Shown: positions 46,326 to 57,579 of the stretch, in pieces
Layout: each line of letters begins with the position of its first letter
How positions within the stretch are numbered: position 1 is the first letter of the stretch
Assembly: GCA_015499995.1 (NCBI GenBank)
Contig: JADNRV010000106.1
Location: forward strand, 124,001-188,000
DNA: 64,000 bases
Reading direction: 5' to 3'
Source: Flammula alnicola
Taxonomy: Eukaryota; Basidiomycota; Agaricomycetes; Agaricales; Strophariaceae
Notes under the pieces: generated by a model
Seen by the model: only the letters and a program-made list of their open reading frames with translations
Databases searched by the model: none
Told to the model about the DNA's origin: nothing
Position numbers and translations under genes: made by a program

Positions 46326-46452
46326 CATGATACTGGCACATCTCAGTGCGCGCACGCTTAGAAGAGTCGCTATCGGACCGGGCCGGGGACTTGTCAGAGC
46401 TATGAGCCAAGGCCTTGGACGCCTTGAGATATGCGAGACTGTCAACATCCAT
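46326..46452 (-). CDS. possible first exon of the small gene split by the foldback
   Basis: Starts at ATG 46452 and reads a Ser/Lys/Arg-rich sequence including KSPARSDSDSSKRARTE before meeting the foldback end. A GTGCGC donor after the SSK codons would be phase-compatible with the exon at 40997-40939. Support is limited to frame and phase. Confidence 0.3.
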
Positions 46453-46516
46453 GTTGGGAACTAGCGCGTATGGGAGACATACCACCTCCGCGCGTTTAGC
46501 AGAAAACTGGAGAGAG

Positions 46517-47650
46517 TGTTAAAGTGCTAGGTTTCATCTACGTTGGAAATGATCTAGCTAGTGGTGCAGAAAGAACTCTACACTCAACACAACCAAACCA
46601 CAAAACCAACAACTTGACTAGACGTAGTCTTGTGTGCGAGTCTCGGGGGTAAAGTATGAAAAAGGAGAAGTGCTTCGACTTGTAAACAAGTCTACGCGGG
46701 TTTTGGTATGGGGCGGGTTTTAGTTCCGTAGAACTGGTGTGGTGACTTTCTAACTTCAAAACAATGCCGAACTCGGACTTCCTTTAACTTGACGACTGAT
46801 ACGAACTTTTGACTTTAACTTGACTTTAACAACCTGTAACTTTCATGCAGTGACCGCGACGAGTATGCACTACAACTTTCACGCTACCACGACAGGATCG
46901 CGCTACAACTTTCATGTGGTCACGACAGGCGCACGCTACACTTTACAGAAACACATGTCAAACCCTGGTTAACTACTTCTCAAACTTGCAATGGTCGCAA
47001 AGCTGTTTTGAAGTGTCAAATGTTGGTCTTTATTAAATTAAGTCTGGTGCGACGAGGTTAAATTGTTCCCTTAAGTGTTTTCACTGGTTTTAAAGCGTCA
47101 ACTGTGGGGTGGATTGCCTACCCTACTACGTGCGTTACAAGCATATTTTATACCTACTGAGCGCCAAGCCTCTACATGTTGCATATGATTCTATGCGTCT
47201 AATAGCACTATTTCTACTGGTTCATGGTGTCGTGATTACGGGTCCATTCGGTAACGGTTACTGGTGAGTCTCCGTTTTCTGGCGTATGTTTTGGTTTCAA
47301 GAATGAACCGCTATGTCGCGGAACACCCTCTTTTGGGATCAATACAGTTGGGTCCGTATTTAGACACATTATTGCCCGATTGGGATGCATGGCACGTTTA
47401 GCGCGGGTTTCTCTTCTCCCGGTGCGGCATGGTCGTCGGTTAAGTGAGAGCCGCCGCCTCTATGGCGGCGTTTCCCGTGTGCTTTACTTATGAGCTGGTC
47501 TTTGAGCGCTCGGTCTGTTCGGGACCGAACTACTCAGCCGTTCTACACGTATAACGGACAGATAGGTGTATGGGACAATGTGGACCGCCTGGTCACGTGT
47601 TCATTGGCCCACGATCGACACGTCTAATGCCGTCTCCATATTGGACTAGT
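46517..47650 (-). repeat. LTR-like repeat, family A, copy C
   Basis: About 1.13 kb collinear with 693-1840, starting TAAAGTGCTAGG and diverging near 47650. Read on the minus strand it has the same TATA-like stretch as copy B. No retroelement coding sequence adjoins it. Differences from copy A are largely C/T and G/A. Confidence 0.6.
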
Positions 47651-48436
47651 CGTGCCTCAAGACTTCGGGATTCTCATTCTGCGCGGGTTTCTCCAGTCGA
47701 AGCCTCTTGTTTGATTTGCAGGGACGCATGGAGGTCATGCTTCTTTGGCACCAACCTTAGTTCTACGCGTACTTCTGAGCTTACTAGCCAGGCCTGCCGG
47801 ACCGTAGATAGTTACTTCTGTTGTACTTGGTTAGGTGGTTTCCCGTGTGTAACCCACTTAGTCGGCCAACACGAGGTATGCTGCCTACCCTTGTTTCCCT
47901 AGTGTAATAGGTTGATTGATTGGGAAATCACAAAATTCCATGGGTGGACCGCGCCGCGCCCTATCATCTCCCCCACACTTATAATATTGACTGTCCCCAG
48001 TCAATGCCGCGTGATCCGAGTATGTTTCTCCCTAAGCCCTTGGTACTGGCCGAGATGCCGCACGGATATTCCCGTGATGCCTAAGCCTTCGTACACCACT
48101 ATCTCGTCGCGCTGCTCAAGCTGCCCACGCCGCCAGACCCAATCTTAATCATGATGTCATCCATCAGAACACGCGCCCATTGTCTGTTTTGCGTCAAACT
48201 TTAGCGCCCGTCTAGAAGTCAAGGTACGTGCAGTGCCCAACGGTTCAAGCTTTTACGCTCTACTATTGAAACACGTCGCCCATTGTTTTACCAGATCCCC
48301 GTGTAGTTTATTCCTAGTGCACAGACCAGACTGGACCCAATAAATAATGTGTCAATCCTGACGCTGAGCCCACCAGTCTCTGTTACACACTCCAACTGCC
48401 CCCTTCCTGCTTAATCACTGCTCTTATTTTCCCACC
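47651..48436. other. spacer upstream of the Zn2Cys6-like gene
   Basis: No gene seen. At 47970-48010 it contains CTCCCCCACACTT followed by a small hairpin TTGACTG/CAGTCAA that recurs at 51600-51645. The last 100 bp are pyrimidine-rich ahead of the ATG at 48437. Confidence 0.4.
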
Positions 48437-50572
48437 ATGCCCTCTTCTCGTGAATCTTCTGCTTTGCCTACTCTGGATGCCTCTATCGGCGTCTTCGACA
48501 TTTATCAATTCATTCACCCTGCTTTTCGGGCACTCAAAGACTGCCTCCACGACGAGCTTGATGCAGAGTCTGCCTATGGTGCTCTACAGAGCCAGCTATA
48601 TTTCATGGTGCGTACATTTTTCCTGTTGATTCCACGGGGTTTTTGTGGGGCCTGACTCTTTCCTTCACTTTTGTATCGCAGAGCCGTTTCCTATGTTTCG
48701 CGGAGATTGTAGGCAGTGAATACCTAATCCCTGATGACATCCACGCTTTCCGGCAACTACACGCGAACCTTGCCAAGTTATTGTCTCCCGAGCAACTTTT
48801 TGCGCTCAAGTGTGAGGACTGGGTTATTGACAACCCAGCACGAGTAGGTTTTTCTTTTCCTGCCCCTGTTATGCCACGCTAAGGCTTATTTATTTATTCT
48901 AGCAACCCCTGCCCCTAGACTACGAATTCCCTCCTGCCCAGGCTGGCTCCCTCCCTTTCACGCCCCATCGGCAGAAACTAGCCAAAGAATTCATGCTGAA
49001 ACAACATGAAGAGCGCACAAAACGGGTTGCGGTGCAAAAGGCATGCGAGAAACGCGAACACCGAGAGCGAAAAGCAAGCGAGAAACGCGAACGCCGGGCG
49101 CGACAAGCCAGCGAGCGGGCGGAAGCGGCCAGACAGGCCGAGCTACAGCGACAGGCCGACTTGACGCATGAAGCAGAGGCAGACTGCCAGGCAGCACTCG
49201 AGTTTGCTCAATCAGGTATGTGATTTTAGTTTGCTATGCTCAGGCTTTCCTTGTCCCTTAACATCTCCTACTCCTTTTTGACTTAGGTTTTCAGTCACTA
49301 ATTCCCCTTTCTGAGGATGACCTTGACCAGAGCAATCCTTCCCCATCACGGGCCGAGTCATCGAAAGCCGCGGGAAAATTCAAGTGTTCCTCTAGTGCGC
49401 GCCAATCTGCGCGCCAGTTAGCCAAGAGTAAGGCAACTGTTTCCAATACTGACGATGACGAGGATACCCAGCCACCTTCTGCTGGACCGTCCAAGAAGGC
49501 CAAGTATGCCCCCTCCTGGCCGCATACCAAGATCTTATCACAGGAAGCGTTCCTTGAAGATGCCCGTGCTTTGTGGCAACAGACTCTGGAGGGTCTCCAG
49601 GCTAACGCACCCCCAGCCCTCATCGACGCTGCCCAGCTTAAGGTATTTCGTCGTGGTTTCCAGGCTAAGGTATGTTTGGTCACTTAACCAATTTCCCCGC
49701 ATCTTTCTTAATCTCCATTACCGTTATACAGGTCAATGCCCCTTGTTTCGCCTGCATTATGGGTGACACTGAGCAACATTGCCAGTTCCTTGGCTTCGGA
49801 AAGGGGTGCCCCCCTTGTACGCACCACAAACGCGGTCGATGCTCGTTTGTTTGGTCATCCGAGGAGCGCGCACATTACCGGGAACACGCGTATTCGCTGG
49901 GCCAAGACTCGTTGACCAGTAAGTTCTGACCCGCCTATCTCCAGTATTCGCGACTGAATTGTTTCTACTTGATAGGTTTCCAGGAGGACTTAAGGGACAT
50001 TCAATTCCACTGCAGTCAAGGTCTGATTTCCGCGCGTCAAGCAGAGTCATCATATGAACAGGCCGACCATCTCGCAGGCCGCTTTGCTCAGCGTGTTATT
50101 GCTTTGTACCACGAGGACTTTCCGGCTGCCCTGACGCGGTCAGTTTTTACTAGTCAGCAGTGCGTCGACTTCGTCCTGGACCGCGCGTCGACTTCGTCCT
50201 GGACCGCGCGTCGACTTCGTCCTGGACCGCGCGTCGAACGTCGACGTCGCCGAACTTGGTCACCACGGCCTCCCACTTATCGACAAGCTATTATTGTTCC
50301 TGGATCCCGACGTGTTCTAGCACATTCCGACCACCAGCTGGGAGCATACGGTTCTCAAGTACTGCCTGTACCAGGAATCGCAGAAACCACAGAAGGCCTC
50401 TGTCGCAGATTCCGCGGAAATTAAGGACCTGCTGGATTTGGAGGCCGAAGAAGCGCCGAGTGACGAAGAGAGCGATGATGAAAGCGGCAAGGATTCCCCG
50501 CGTCAACCCAATGATGGCGACGGCGACGACGAGGGCGAGTCGGTCAACAGTCGGTCGGGGGAAGAGGCATAG
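48437..50572 (+). pseudogene. six-exon gene with Zn2Cys6-like cluster, frameshifted by a 23-bp triplication
   Basis: Exons 48437-48607, 48682-48843, 48903-49215, 49287-49669, 49732-49918 and 49976 onward join at canonical sites with consistent phase. Regions: helical N-terminus, an Arg/Ala/Glu-rich coiled coil (KRERRARQASERAEAARQAE), a Ser-rich linker, a cysteine cluster C-x2-C-x8-C-x8-C-x2-C-x7-C at about residues 348-380, and a helical then acidic C-terminus. In the last exon three copies of a 23-bp unit (50162-50230) shift the frame; the acidic tail (DEESDDESGKD) lies in the frame expected with one copy. A TAG at 50318-50320 also interrupts. The layout recalls the KDZ protein B. Function unknown. 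Confidence 0.6.
50162..50230 (+). repeat. 23-bp unit in three perfect tandem copies
   Basis: GCGTCGACTTCGTCCTGGAC plus CGC repeated exactly at 50162, 50185 and 50208, followed by a diverged start of a fourth (GCGTCGAACG). Two extra copies add 46 bp, which is not a multiple of three. Confidence 0.9.
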
Positions 50573-52040
50573 GACCACTTGTCAGGAGGTACTCTAGTAC
50601 CTCTCTTTTTGGCAAGTTGTTCTCCTCTTTCCACCCGTCTTTTGCTAAACCACCTCGTTTCTAGCTACTCTACCGTGCTCCTGATTCCCGCGCGTCATCC
50701 TTGGTCGGGCGCCTCATCTTTTTCTTTGAATGGGCTCTATCTATTAGAGCCCATGTCTATACATATTTTATACTGCCCAGGGTAGGGGCTAAGCTACCCA
50801 CAGTATATAGTTCTATAGCCCTTTTTGTGTGAGGGGGTTCACTCTTTGGCAGAGCCCCCTTTGTTTAATATAGCCTACCAAGTTCACTTGAGTGGACTTG
50901 GTATTAACTTTGGCCTCTCTTGTGTGATCTGGTGTTGCTAAATCCCTAAGTTTCTGAGACACCATCTTTGACTGATTTTCGCCTGGAATGATATGCGCCT
51001 GTATACTTCACCGTTTCCACGCGGGTTTCTGGGTACATAAGTCTGGACTCAAGCTTGGTGGTGGATAAAGTCAATCTGACGACACTCGATTGTTATTTTA
51101 CTCCTCGTCCATCGTCCGTTTCTTGTTTTACACCATTCTATGATGAGCCACCCATGACTTCTACTCCCTGACCATGTTGGTTTTATTTTGACTAAGTCAT
51201 CCTTAGTGTGGTCTGCCCCAGCATAGCGTCTTGCTTGCACTTGGCCGAAACCCGCGTCAATCAAATGTGTTCCATATTTAGGTTACTCATTCAATTTTTG
51301 GTAGCAGTTTTGACCGAGGCTCGCGAACACTGATTGCCGCTCAGTTATCTAATTATAGACTGTCTGTCTTCGACTTGGCCTATTCACTTCAGGTTTCTAC
51401 TAGATTGAAGCCGTTTTTGTATTGATTTTTTGGCTCAAGACTTAGCCGTTGGTAGGCTACATTGACTCATAGCTAGTTGATGCATTTTGCGCGTCTTTCT
51501 AGCTCCTGTTGTCTCAGATTTATAAGACTTTTTCATCTGTGTTTGCCGCGTAGATTTAACGTTCCCGGAATCTGGTGTCTTTTTGAACGCTCCTTAGTGC
51601 CTCCCTCCCCCACACTTTACAACTTGACTGTCCTCAGTCAAACTTCGAGTGCGTGCTATCGGAAGTACTTCATGTTCTTGACAGATACACTGGTGCACAC
51701 ATGAAGCTTGTTTATACTTGTGGTGGCTCGAGAGGAGGTGCAGGGGCAGATGTCTTGGAGGTTCTGTTCAGACTGCACAAACAAGCACGAAGCCTCCTCT
51801 GTGCTCGTGTTGGCTGAGGAAGCCGGGATTATGGAGGCAGAAATGGTGTGTTCATTCTAATGAGCTCTAAGCTCATCCATCATCAGCGAGAAGGTGCTGC
51901 AGGTGAGTGCATCTCAGCATTTGACGAAACACCCATCAACCGTGTGAACACAGCTGATGGCATACACGAGTGCAGAACATACTCATCTATGGAAGGATGG
52001 AATGCCCTCATATATATGAGCACAGAACGTCCTTGCGTAT
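50573..52040. other. spacer, possibly LTR-derived
   Basis: No gene called. It contains a short inverted repeat GGGCTCTA/TAGAGCCC near 50730, a TATTTTATA stretch at 50764 and, at 51600-51645, the TCCCCCACACTT plus TTGACTG/CAGTCAA hairpin seen at 47970. The pair may mark two diverged LTR-like flanks around the 48437-50572 gene, but sequence identity elsewhere is weak. Confidence 0.35.
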
Positions 52041-52114
52041 GTGAGTATATGCCATGCTCACACTCACATATGTCGAGCATGGTACATCCTCACAAAGACA
52101 AGGATGTTCCATGC

Positions 52115-52571
52115 TCGCATAGTGGAAGAGGATGCGCAGATCGCGCTGGAGAACCTGAAGCAAGGAAACGACACTGCGGAGTTATTCTTTGGGTATTTCG
52201 AGACCTACAAGCATGACTCAGGTTATAACGACACTGCATTGATCCGTTACATTGAGAAGAATATCCACCGACATCTCTTGTGATCCATCTATGATCAATC
52301 ACCTTTGCTGAAGACCTACAAGCAGTGGAAGAAATTAGTGATTGAGAAGGATTGTCAGTGGAGGGATATGAATGTGAATGTTGGGCTTACCAGTGGCGGT
52401 GGAGGTCGACCTGGGAATGCTGAAGGGCGGCCTGGAAATTTTTGGATTCCGGGTCGTATCAGCCAAGGCCAATATCCACGAGGTAATGCAATGCCAAGTG
52501 GAAGTCACAGCACAGGAGCGACAAGCGGTGGAGGTCAAACGCACAGACCAAGAAACGCCAGTCAAAATTGA
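52115..52571 (+). pseudogene. Ty3/gypsy gag fragment (separate family)
   Basis: A retrotransposon gag-type segment: a helical region with AELFFGYFETYKHDSGYND, a TGA at about 52280-52282, then TYKQWKKLVIEKDCQWRDM and a Gly/Pro/Arg-rich tail, all in one frame. The pattern of aromatic and Gly-Tyr-Asn residues is typical of basidiomycete gypsy gag proteins unlike gypsy-1 or gypsy-2. No zinc knuckle or pol follows; the element is cut off by the GATTCC-family repeat at 52680. Confidence 0.6.
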
Positions 52572-53177
52572 GGATGAGAAAGATGTAGATGAAGTTTGAA
52601 TGAGAATAAAGGAGAAAACTCAACACGTATTCTAATTTCTTGAAGAGGTTCCTAGTCCTCAAAAGGAGTTCTTATGTGTCCCCCACGGATTCCTAGTGGA
52701 TTCCGGGTGATTCCAGTGGAATGGGTTTGGCACAGGGACCAGCCAAAATACTGGATGTCAGTCCGGTGGAATGGGTAGCGGATTGGCCCAGAATCTGGTA
52801 TGGGCACCAGAATTTGCCAGAACGGAACACAAAATGGAATGGAAAATGGAATCCGGTCAGCTGTGCAGTGATTTATTATATATTTATTGTATAATCAATG
52901 TATTAAGTAATTAATTAATAATTTCCTATTAATTACACGAATTGATGGATTCTGAACTAGGGTTGGGTAAAAAACCTCCAGGGGGTGTAATTTACCGGTA
53001 GTTTACCTCGAAATTTTTTTCTGTGAGAGGGCCAGGTAATTTACCAGTATTTTACCGGTAATTTACCTATCACGTGATCTGATTTCGCAGGGCTTTTTTT
53101 CGCCGCCTGCGGCGCTACACAGACGCATAAGCTCGTATTGACAGTCAATTAGCTACGTAGTAACAGTACTTATATAC

Positions 53178-56075
53178 CTAAAATGTCATTGAAAAATCAT
53201 TATCGTCAGGATTTGGGATGGCTATGCTTTTGCGAGATGCAACATGAACATCATCCGAGGCCTTGGTCACCCCAATATCCTTGTCCATGGAGAGAAAGGT
53301 CGATAAATGTCTTGAATGCAGATTGATAGGTGAGTTGGTCTCAGCGTCCAGCCTTTTTGAGGCTATAAAACCACTTTCCAATGGTTGATCTAACCACGAG
53401 TCATCTTCGTCATCGAGCAACAGATCAGACTCGGGTGTTTCTGCTTTCGGATTAAAGATCTTGTTCTTGACGTCGTAAAACTTGACAGTAGGCCTCGGAA
53501 CGGAACGTTTGCGTGCCTACTCATGATATATAGACACTGAGTTTAATAATATCATGAACAAGTAAGCTGTAACGTACTTTTGTTTCCGTTGAATAGTGTT
53601 GGCGGACCTGTGTCCGCGCTGCCATCTGTCCTACATGTAGCCGATTCCGAAGGGGCGGTGTAATCCAGGTAAATGCGGATACCGTTCGCTCTTCAGGCAT
53701 TGAGTTCACGCGAACTGCAAAGATTTTAATCGCAAGGACCTAGTAGAATAATAAGCTTTAGTGTCCATTAATAACAAGAAAAACCTACGGGAAGAATAAC
53801 GGCGAATTCACTGCCCTCCAATGCTTGCCACCAGGTAATTACCCCCCGAGTACGATCGACAGGCTGATTAAACGGATACTGTTGGCGTGCGTACTTCTTT
53901 AGCTCTTTTAAAAATGTATTTTTGAACTCTGTTGCGCGGCCTTGCCACATCGTCATCGAGGGTTTGTGTCCGTGGATGATTTCTTGATGAGCAAGTCCGA
54001 GAAGATATTGTGCGACCGTTTTGAATGTAGAGATATGACGTATACCTTCGAATCCACTGGGAATTTCCATCGACGGAGGATTACCATGAAAGAGGTCCGA
54101 TTGGAGATATGCTAGAATTGAAACTATCATTAGAACAAGGCTTCGAGAGATAGGCAGTGACGTACTTGGGTCCAAATAAACTCCAGACAGATAGAGGTTC
54201 GCAGCAGTTGCCAAATTTCCAGACCCAAAGATTTGGTCATGACGCGAGTTAAGAATGCCGAGTACTTGCTCCTGAACTTCTTGAGAGTATTCAGCATCAG
54301 GATTCATGAGAGCCTCCTTCATGGCCCAGATCATGGCATGCCAGAAAATGTACACATCGCCAGGTGTAGCTTCATTTGCTTCAAGACAAGTAAGAGCCTT
54401 CAAGGCAGGCGATCCTAAATCAATCAAGCGCGAAAGCCCGAATTCGAACTCAAGGGAGGCGCGAGTTTTACCTCGGAAGTGTGAAGCCAAATTTTCCTGA
54501 TAGGATAGTGAGGCAACATTAGTAGCTATTCAATGAGTTATTATATCTGCTGAGAACTTACTCCAATATCAAACTTTCCTCGCTCAACAATTTTTCGGAT
54601 GGACGGGATATTGAGCTGTAGTGACCAAGCTGCAATAATGACAGTACCGAAGCGGGTTTTTCCAATTGCATCCAACCCTTTCCGGATTCCGAGCAATGAG
54701 TGGGCGATCTTGAGCTCAGAGTCTCCCAAGTGCGATTTGTGGAATTTTGTGATCGTAGCTCAGAGGATTGTAATTGTTGAACCAAAGCATGGAAGACGGA
54801 CGATATCCTTGATGGTATTACTGATAAAGTGGACGATGTCAGGGAGGTTGAACAGGGTAGGAATTTCGTCAGCCACCAGTTCACGATGTAGTCGAGTATT
54901 GCCTGTGCTATCGCACACAATTGCGCCCATGCGAGAGCGCCCAATCTTGTCAGCCACCTATTACCGAGGAGTTAGTGTCTAAATTTAGATACAATGCTTG
55001 CCGAGACTGACCTCGAGAACGAATGTCTTAATCCAGACAGCCGTGTGAGACTCTGATGTCGCTTCTCTCACATCCATCAGATACACCTTCCTATCTGGCC
55101 CCGGCGTCGACATGTGCAGCGTCCAATATGCTTGTCGTCCTGTTGTTGTTCCACCATCGCAGGAGATGGTGATGTTCTCCTGGGTTTTGAGGTAAGCAAT
55201 TTGCAGTGCTTGAATCCGTTCCGCTTCGCCAATGATTTGAACCTCTTCAAGCTTTGCACGCGTGGCAGGAACATAGGTGTAATCCGCTGTCATGAAGGCC
55301 TCCTTCCACTCGTCAAGATCCAACACACGGCTAGGAAGCCCAGCACAACAGATCAGTTTCACGATCGCAAGGTCCAGCATTTGGTGACGTTTCGCCTTGC
55401 CCGCCTTTCGCGCCTCTGCAACCAATCCCTCCATCACATTCGCTTTTCGGGTAGCGTGGGAGGAGTTTTCATCGAGTTTTATTTTCTTGACAACGACGAC
55501 AGCTCCAGGTAAGTCCTTGACAGCCCCATCCTTTCCATTTTCACTTGTGTTGTTGTCCAATAGAGCATGAGAAGGTGCTTTGGATGCAGCATAGGCTTTG
55601 GCCTTCGCACGAACATCAGCAGGTAAGTGGTGACACCCTACTGCATGGCGTACAGCACGCGCAGTGTTTCGATTGCTGAATACGTATCCACAGCCACCAA
55701 GACAGCGGTAGAGAATCTTCTCCCGCTTAGGTTTCCGATAGCATTGTTGGAGGATATCATCAAGAATTCTCTTCTTTGGCCGTCCTCCAAGAGCTGAGGT
55801 GGTGGAAGTCGTGCCGATATCAACGAGATCTTGCATGTCAACGACTGTTGTTTCAGTTTCCGAATCTTCTGACAGTCCCAAGTCCTCGTCATCCAAATCG
55901 GTAGGCTGCTTAAAACCGAGGATGCTATCGAGTGAAGCCTGCCAGCGGTACGTTTTCTTTTGCATGTCTTTTCCTTCTCTTTTCCCTCTGGCTTTGATTT
56001 CACTGCCGCCTTGCTGCTCTCTTTGCCGAGTTCAAGTTTTGCTTGGAATGCTGCTCTGGCTTCGATTGCGGCCAT
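53178..56075 (-). CDS. hAT transposase, multi-exon, possibly frameshifted at the N-terminus
   Basis: From N- to C-terminus: a Lys-rich start near 56075, a cysteine pair region CLGGCGYVF with downstream H residues (BED-like), then ISCDGGTTTGRQAYW, CDSTGNTRLHRELV, a long helical region including TPGDVYIFWHAMIWAMK, and the dimerisation segment FAVILP joined by splicing to VNSMPEERTVSAFTW. Introns of 50-70 nt with GT-AG sites separate exons near 55000, 54560, 53750 and 53570. The C-terminal exon ends at 53178. Near 55955 the start region and the main exon are in different frames, so either an intron was missed or the N-terminus is frameshifted. The conserved acidic residues expected of hAT are present. 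Confidence 0.75.
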
Positions 56076-56162
56076 GTTTGTCGAGTTACTGTGAGTTGCG
56101 AGCATTTTGGGGTCCTAACTTATGTTCAGTACATGTTTATTGCTTCATCGGTACATATTAGA

Positions 56163-57287
56163 CTAACGCACCTGCTTTTTTAGCAGCGCAACTGCATTGA
56201 CAAGCTCGTTGATCCTGGCAACATGGCAAGAGTTATTGCCTTGCGGGATAAGGCTGACAGCTGGCAGGATACCATGGGCGAGGGCATTGATTGTGAGTAT
56301 TGAGCATGAATATGCGTCTTCCTGTTTTGTGACCGATAACGTCTCCACAGAGAACGGCTCTGGAAACGAGAAGTGAAGCCACCAGCGAACGATTTCAATA
56401 AGTTCGACAGGAGGTTGATGGCCCAGTGGATCTCCATATCGCAAGGTACGTTTGTGTATGTCAATGATGAGTCCACACCAATGATTGCTGATATTTTCGT
56501 GATTTGGGAGCATAATGCCTTCGGAAGTGATGCATACCGCCACCGCCATGCCTAAAAGCATCACAGAACCCTCCACCAACTGCTCTGCAAGTTTTCGAAT
56601 GAAGGTAGTTGAACGAGCTTCAAGGTATGTGTCGCGCTCATGTCGGTAGCAGGCGATGAGTTTTTGATTAAAGTGATTAGGTTGAACGAGTGCGTGGATC
56701 CTCGCTTTCTGTGCTTTGTCATTGAGTCCCGCAACCATGAGATCCAGCTGCGCAACTCCCAGCCATTTTTCGGAGCACAGTGGTATAAGATCTGTAACAG
56801 AGTCACCGAACTCGATTGGCATCCTGTACATCCACGGAACCTCGGTAAGCATATTCACAGCACCCATGCTTTTCATATTCCGTAACCACTTGATTGCTTC
56901 AGACCATCTCTTCTGATGCTCAACAATCTGGTATACTTGACGCCAGTAATCCAAGACCCATAACGGCAGCCGAAGGTTTTGTGTGGGAGTGATGGGGTAG
57001 TTCAGTGATTGTAAGGCATTGGGGGTTGGAAGGTGTGAGGAGTAGTTGGTGAGCCGTTTCTGAACCTGTTGTATGTGTATGAGGGAGGGCATTGACAATC
57101 CCTGTAGAAATGCGATGTTATCTTTGCTTTTTACAAGATTTGACTGTGTCGAAAAGAGATCGGTGTCGGGGAGCGCAGGAAGATCAGGAGGATTGGTTTT
57201 TGGTGGAATGGTAAACTCGGACAAGTCCACGACATTGAGAGTACTGTCTGGTAGTATGATTTCTGCTATTTCTGGTGGTATAGACAT
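56163..57287 (-). CDS. Ulp1/C48-like cysteine protease, 374 aa, carried by the hAT element
   Basis: A single uninterrupted exon. The C-terminal half has the Ulp1 pattern: His in ISNHWCGLIIDI, Asp in LRYGDPLG, Gln and Cys in TKQEDAYSCSILTINAL. The N-terminal half has no recognisable domain. Members of this clan remove SUMO or related modifiers. Capture of Ulp1-like genes is known for some plant DNA transposons. Being intact and inside the element's termini, it is probably element cargo, possibly acting on SUMOylated host or transposase proteins; that role is inference. Confidence 0.7.
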   Translation of the reverse strand: MSIPPEIAEIILPDSTLNVVDLSEFTIPPKTNPPDLPALPDTDLFSTQSNLVKSKDNIAFLQGLSMPSLIHIQQVQKRLTNYSSHLPTPNALQSLNYPITPTQNLRLPLWVLDYWRQVYQIVEHQKRWSEAIKWLRNMKSMGAVNMLTEVPWMYRMPIEFGDSVTDLIPLCSEKWLGVAQLDLMVAGLNDKAQKARIHALVQPNHFNQKLIACYRHERDTYLEARSTTFIRKLAEQLVEGSVMLLGMAVAVCITSEGIMLPNHENISNHWCGLIIDIHKRTLRYGDPLGHQPPVELIEIVRWWLHFSFPEPFSVETLSVTKQEDAYSCSILTINALAHGILPAVSLIPQGNNSCHVARINELVNAVALLKKQVR

Positions 57288-57447
57288 TGTAGAATTTTGT
57301 ATCTTACATTATCTACCAGTAGTGGTGGGCCTCGGGCTGTACGGTGGTAGCCGGGCTCATATATATCACGTGGCTATACGGTAAAAAACCTCACAAACCT
57401 GCCACCAATGGGAGGTAATTTACCTGGTAATTTACCGGTATTTTACC

Positions 57448-57540
57448 GGTAAAAAACGTTTTGGTAAAAAACGTTTTGGTAAAAAATGTTTTGGTAAAAA
57501 ACGTTTTGGTAAAAAACGTTTTGGTAAAAAACGTTTTGGT
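57448..57540. repeat. 15-bp tandem array next to the hAT right terminus
   Basis: Six units of GGTAAAAAACGTTTT (one with T for C) at exact 15-bp spacing, preceded by TTTACCGGTATTTTACCGGT and followed by the terminal inverted repeat. Nothing equivalent in copy number is present at the left end. Confidence 0.85.
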
Positions 57541-57579
57541 AAAAAACCTAGGGTTTTTTACCCAACCCTATTCTGAACA

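Larger units (their letters stand above)
52958..57570 (-). mobile_element. hAT-superfamily element, 4613 bp, carrying a Ulp1-like gene
   Basis: Inverted termini TAGGGTTGGGTAAAAAACC at 52958 and, reversed, ending at 57570. An exact 8-bp duplication TTCTGAAC flanks it (52950-52957 and 57571-57578), as expected for hAT. Subterminal TAATTTACCGGTA repeats occur at both ends, and a 15-bp array sits inside the right end. Two minus-strand genes: the hAT transposase and a C48-type protease. Confidence 0.9.

Noticed and set aside
57448..57540. 15-bp array as a CRISPR or telomere-like array
   Set aside because: No spacers, and the unit is not a fungal telomere repeat; it belongs to the hAT subterminal region.
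52958..57570. Interpreting the 8-bp flanks as a KDZ duplication
   Set aside because: The encoded transposase has hAT dimerisation and catalytic motifs, and the 8-bp duplication is the normal hAT length.
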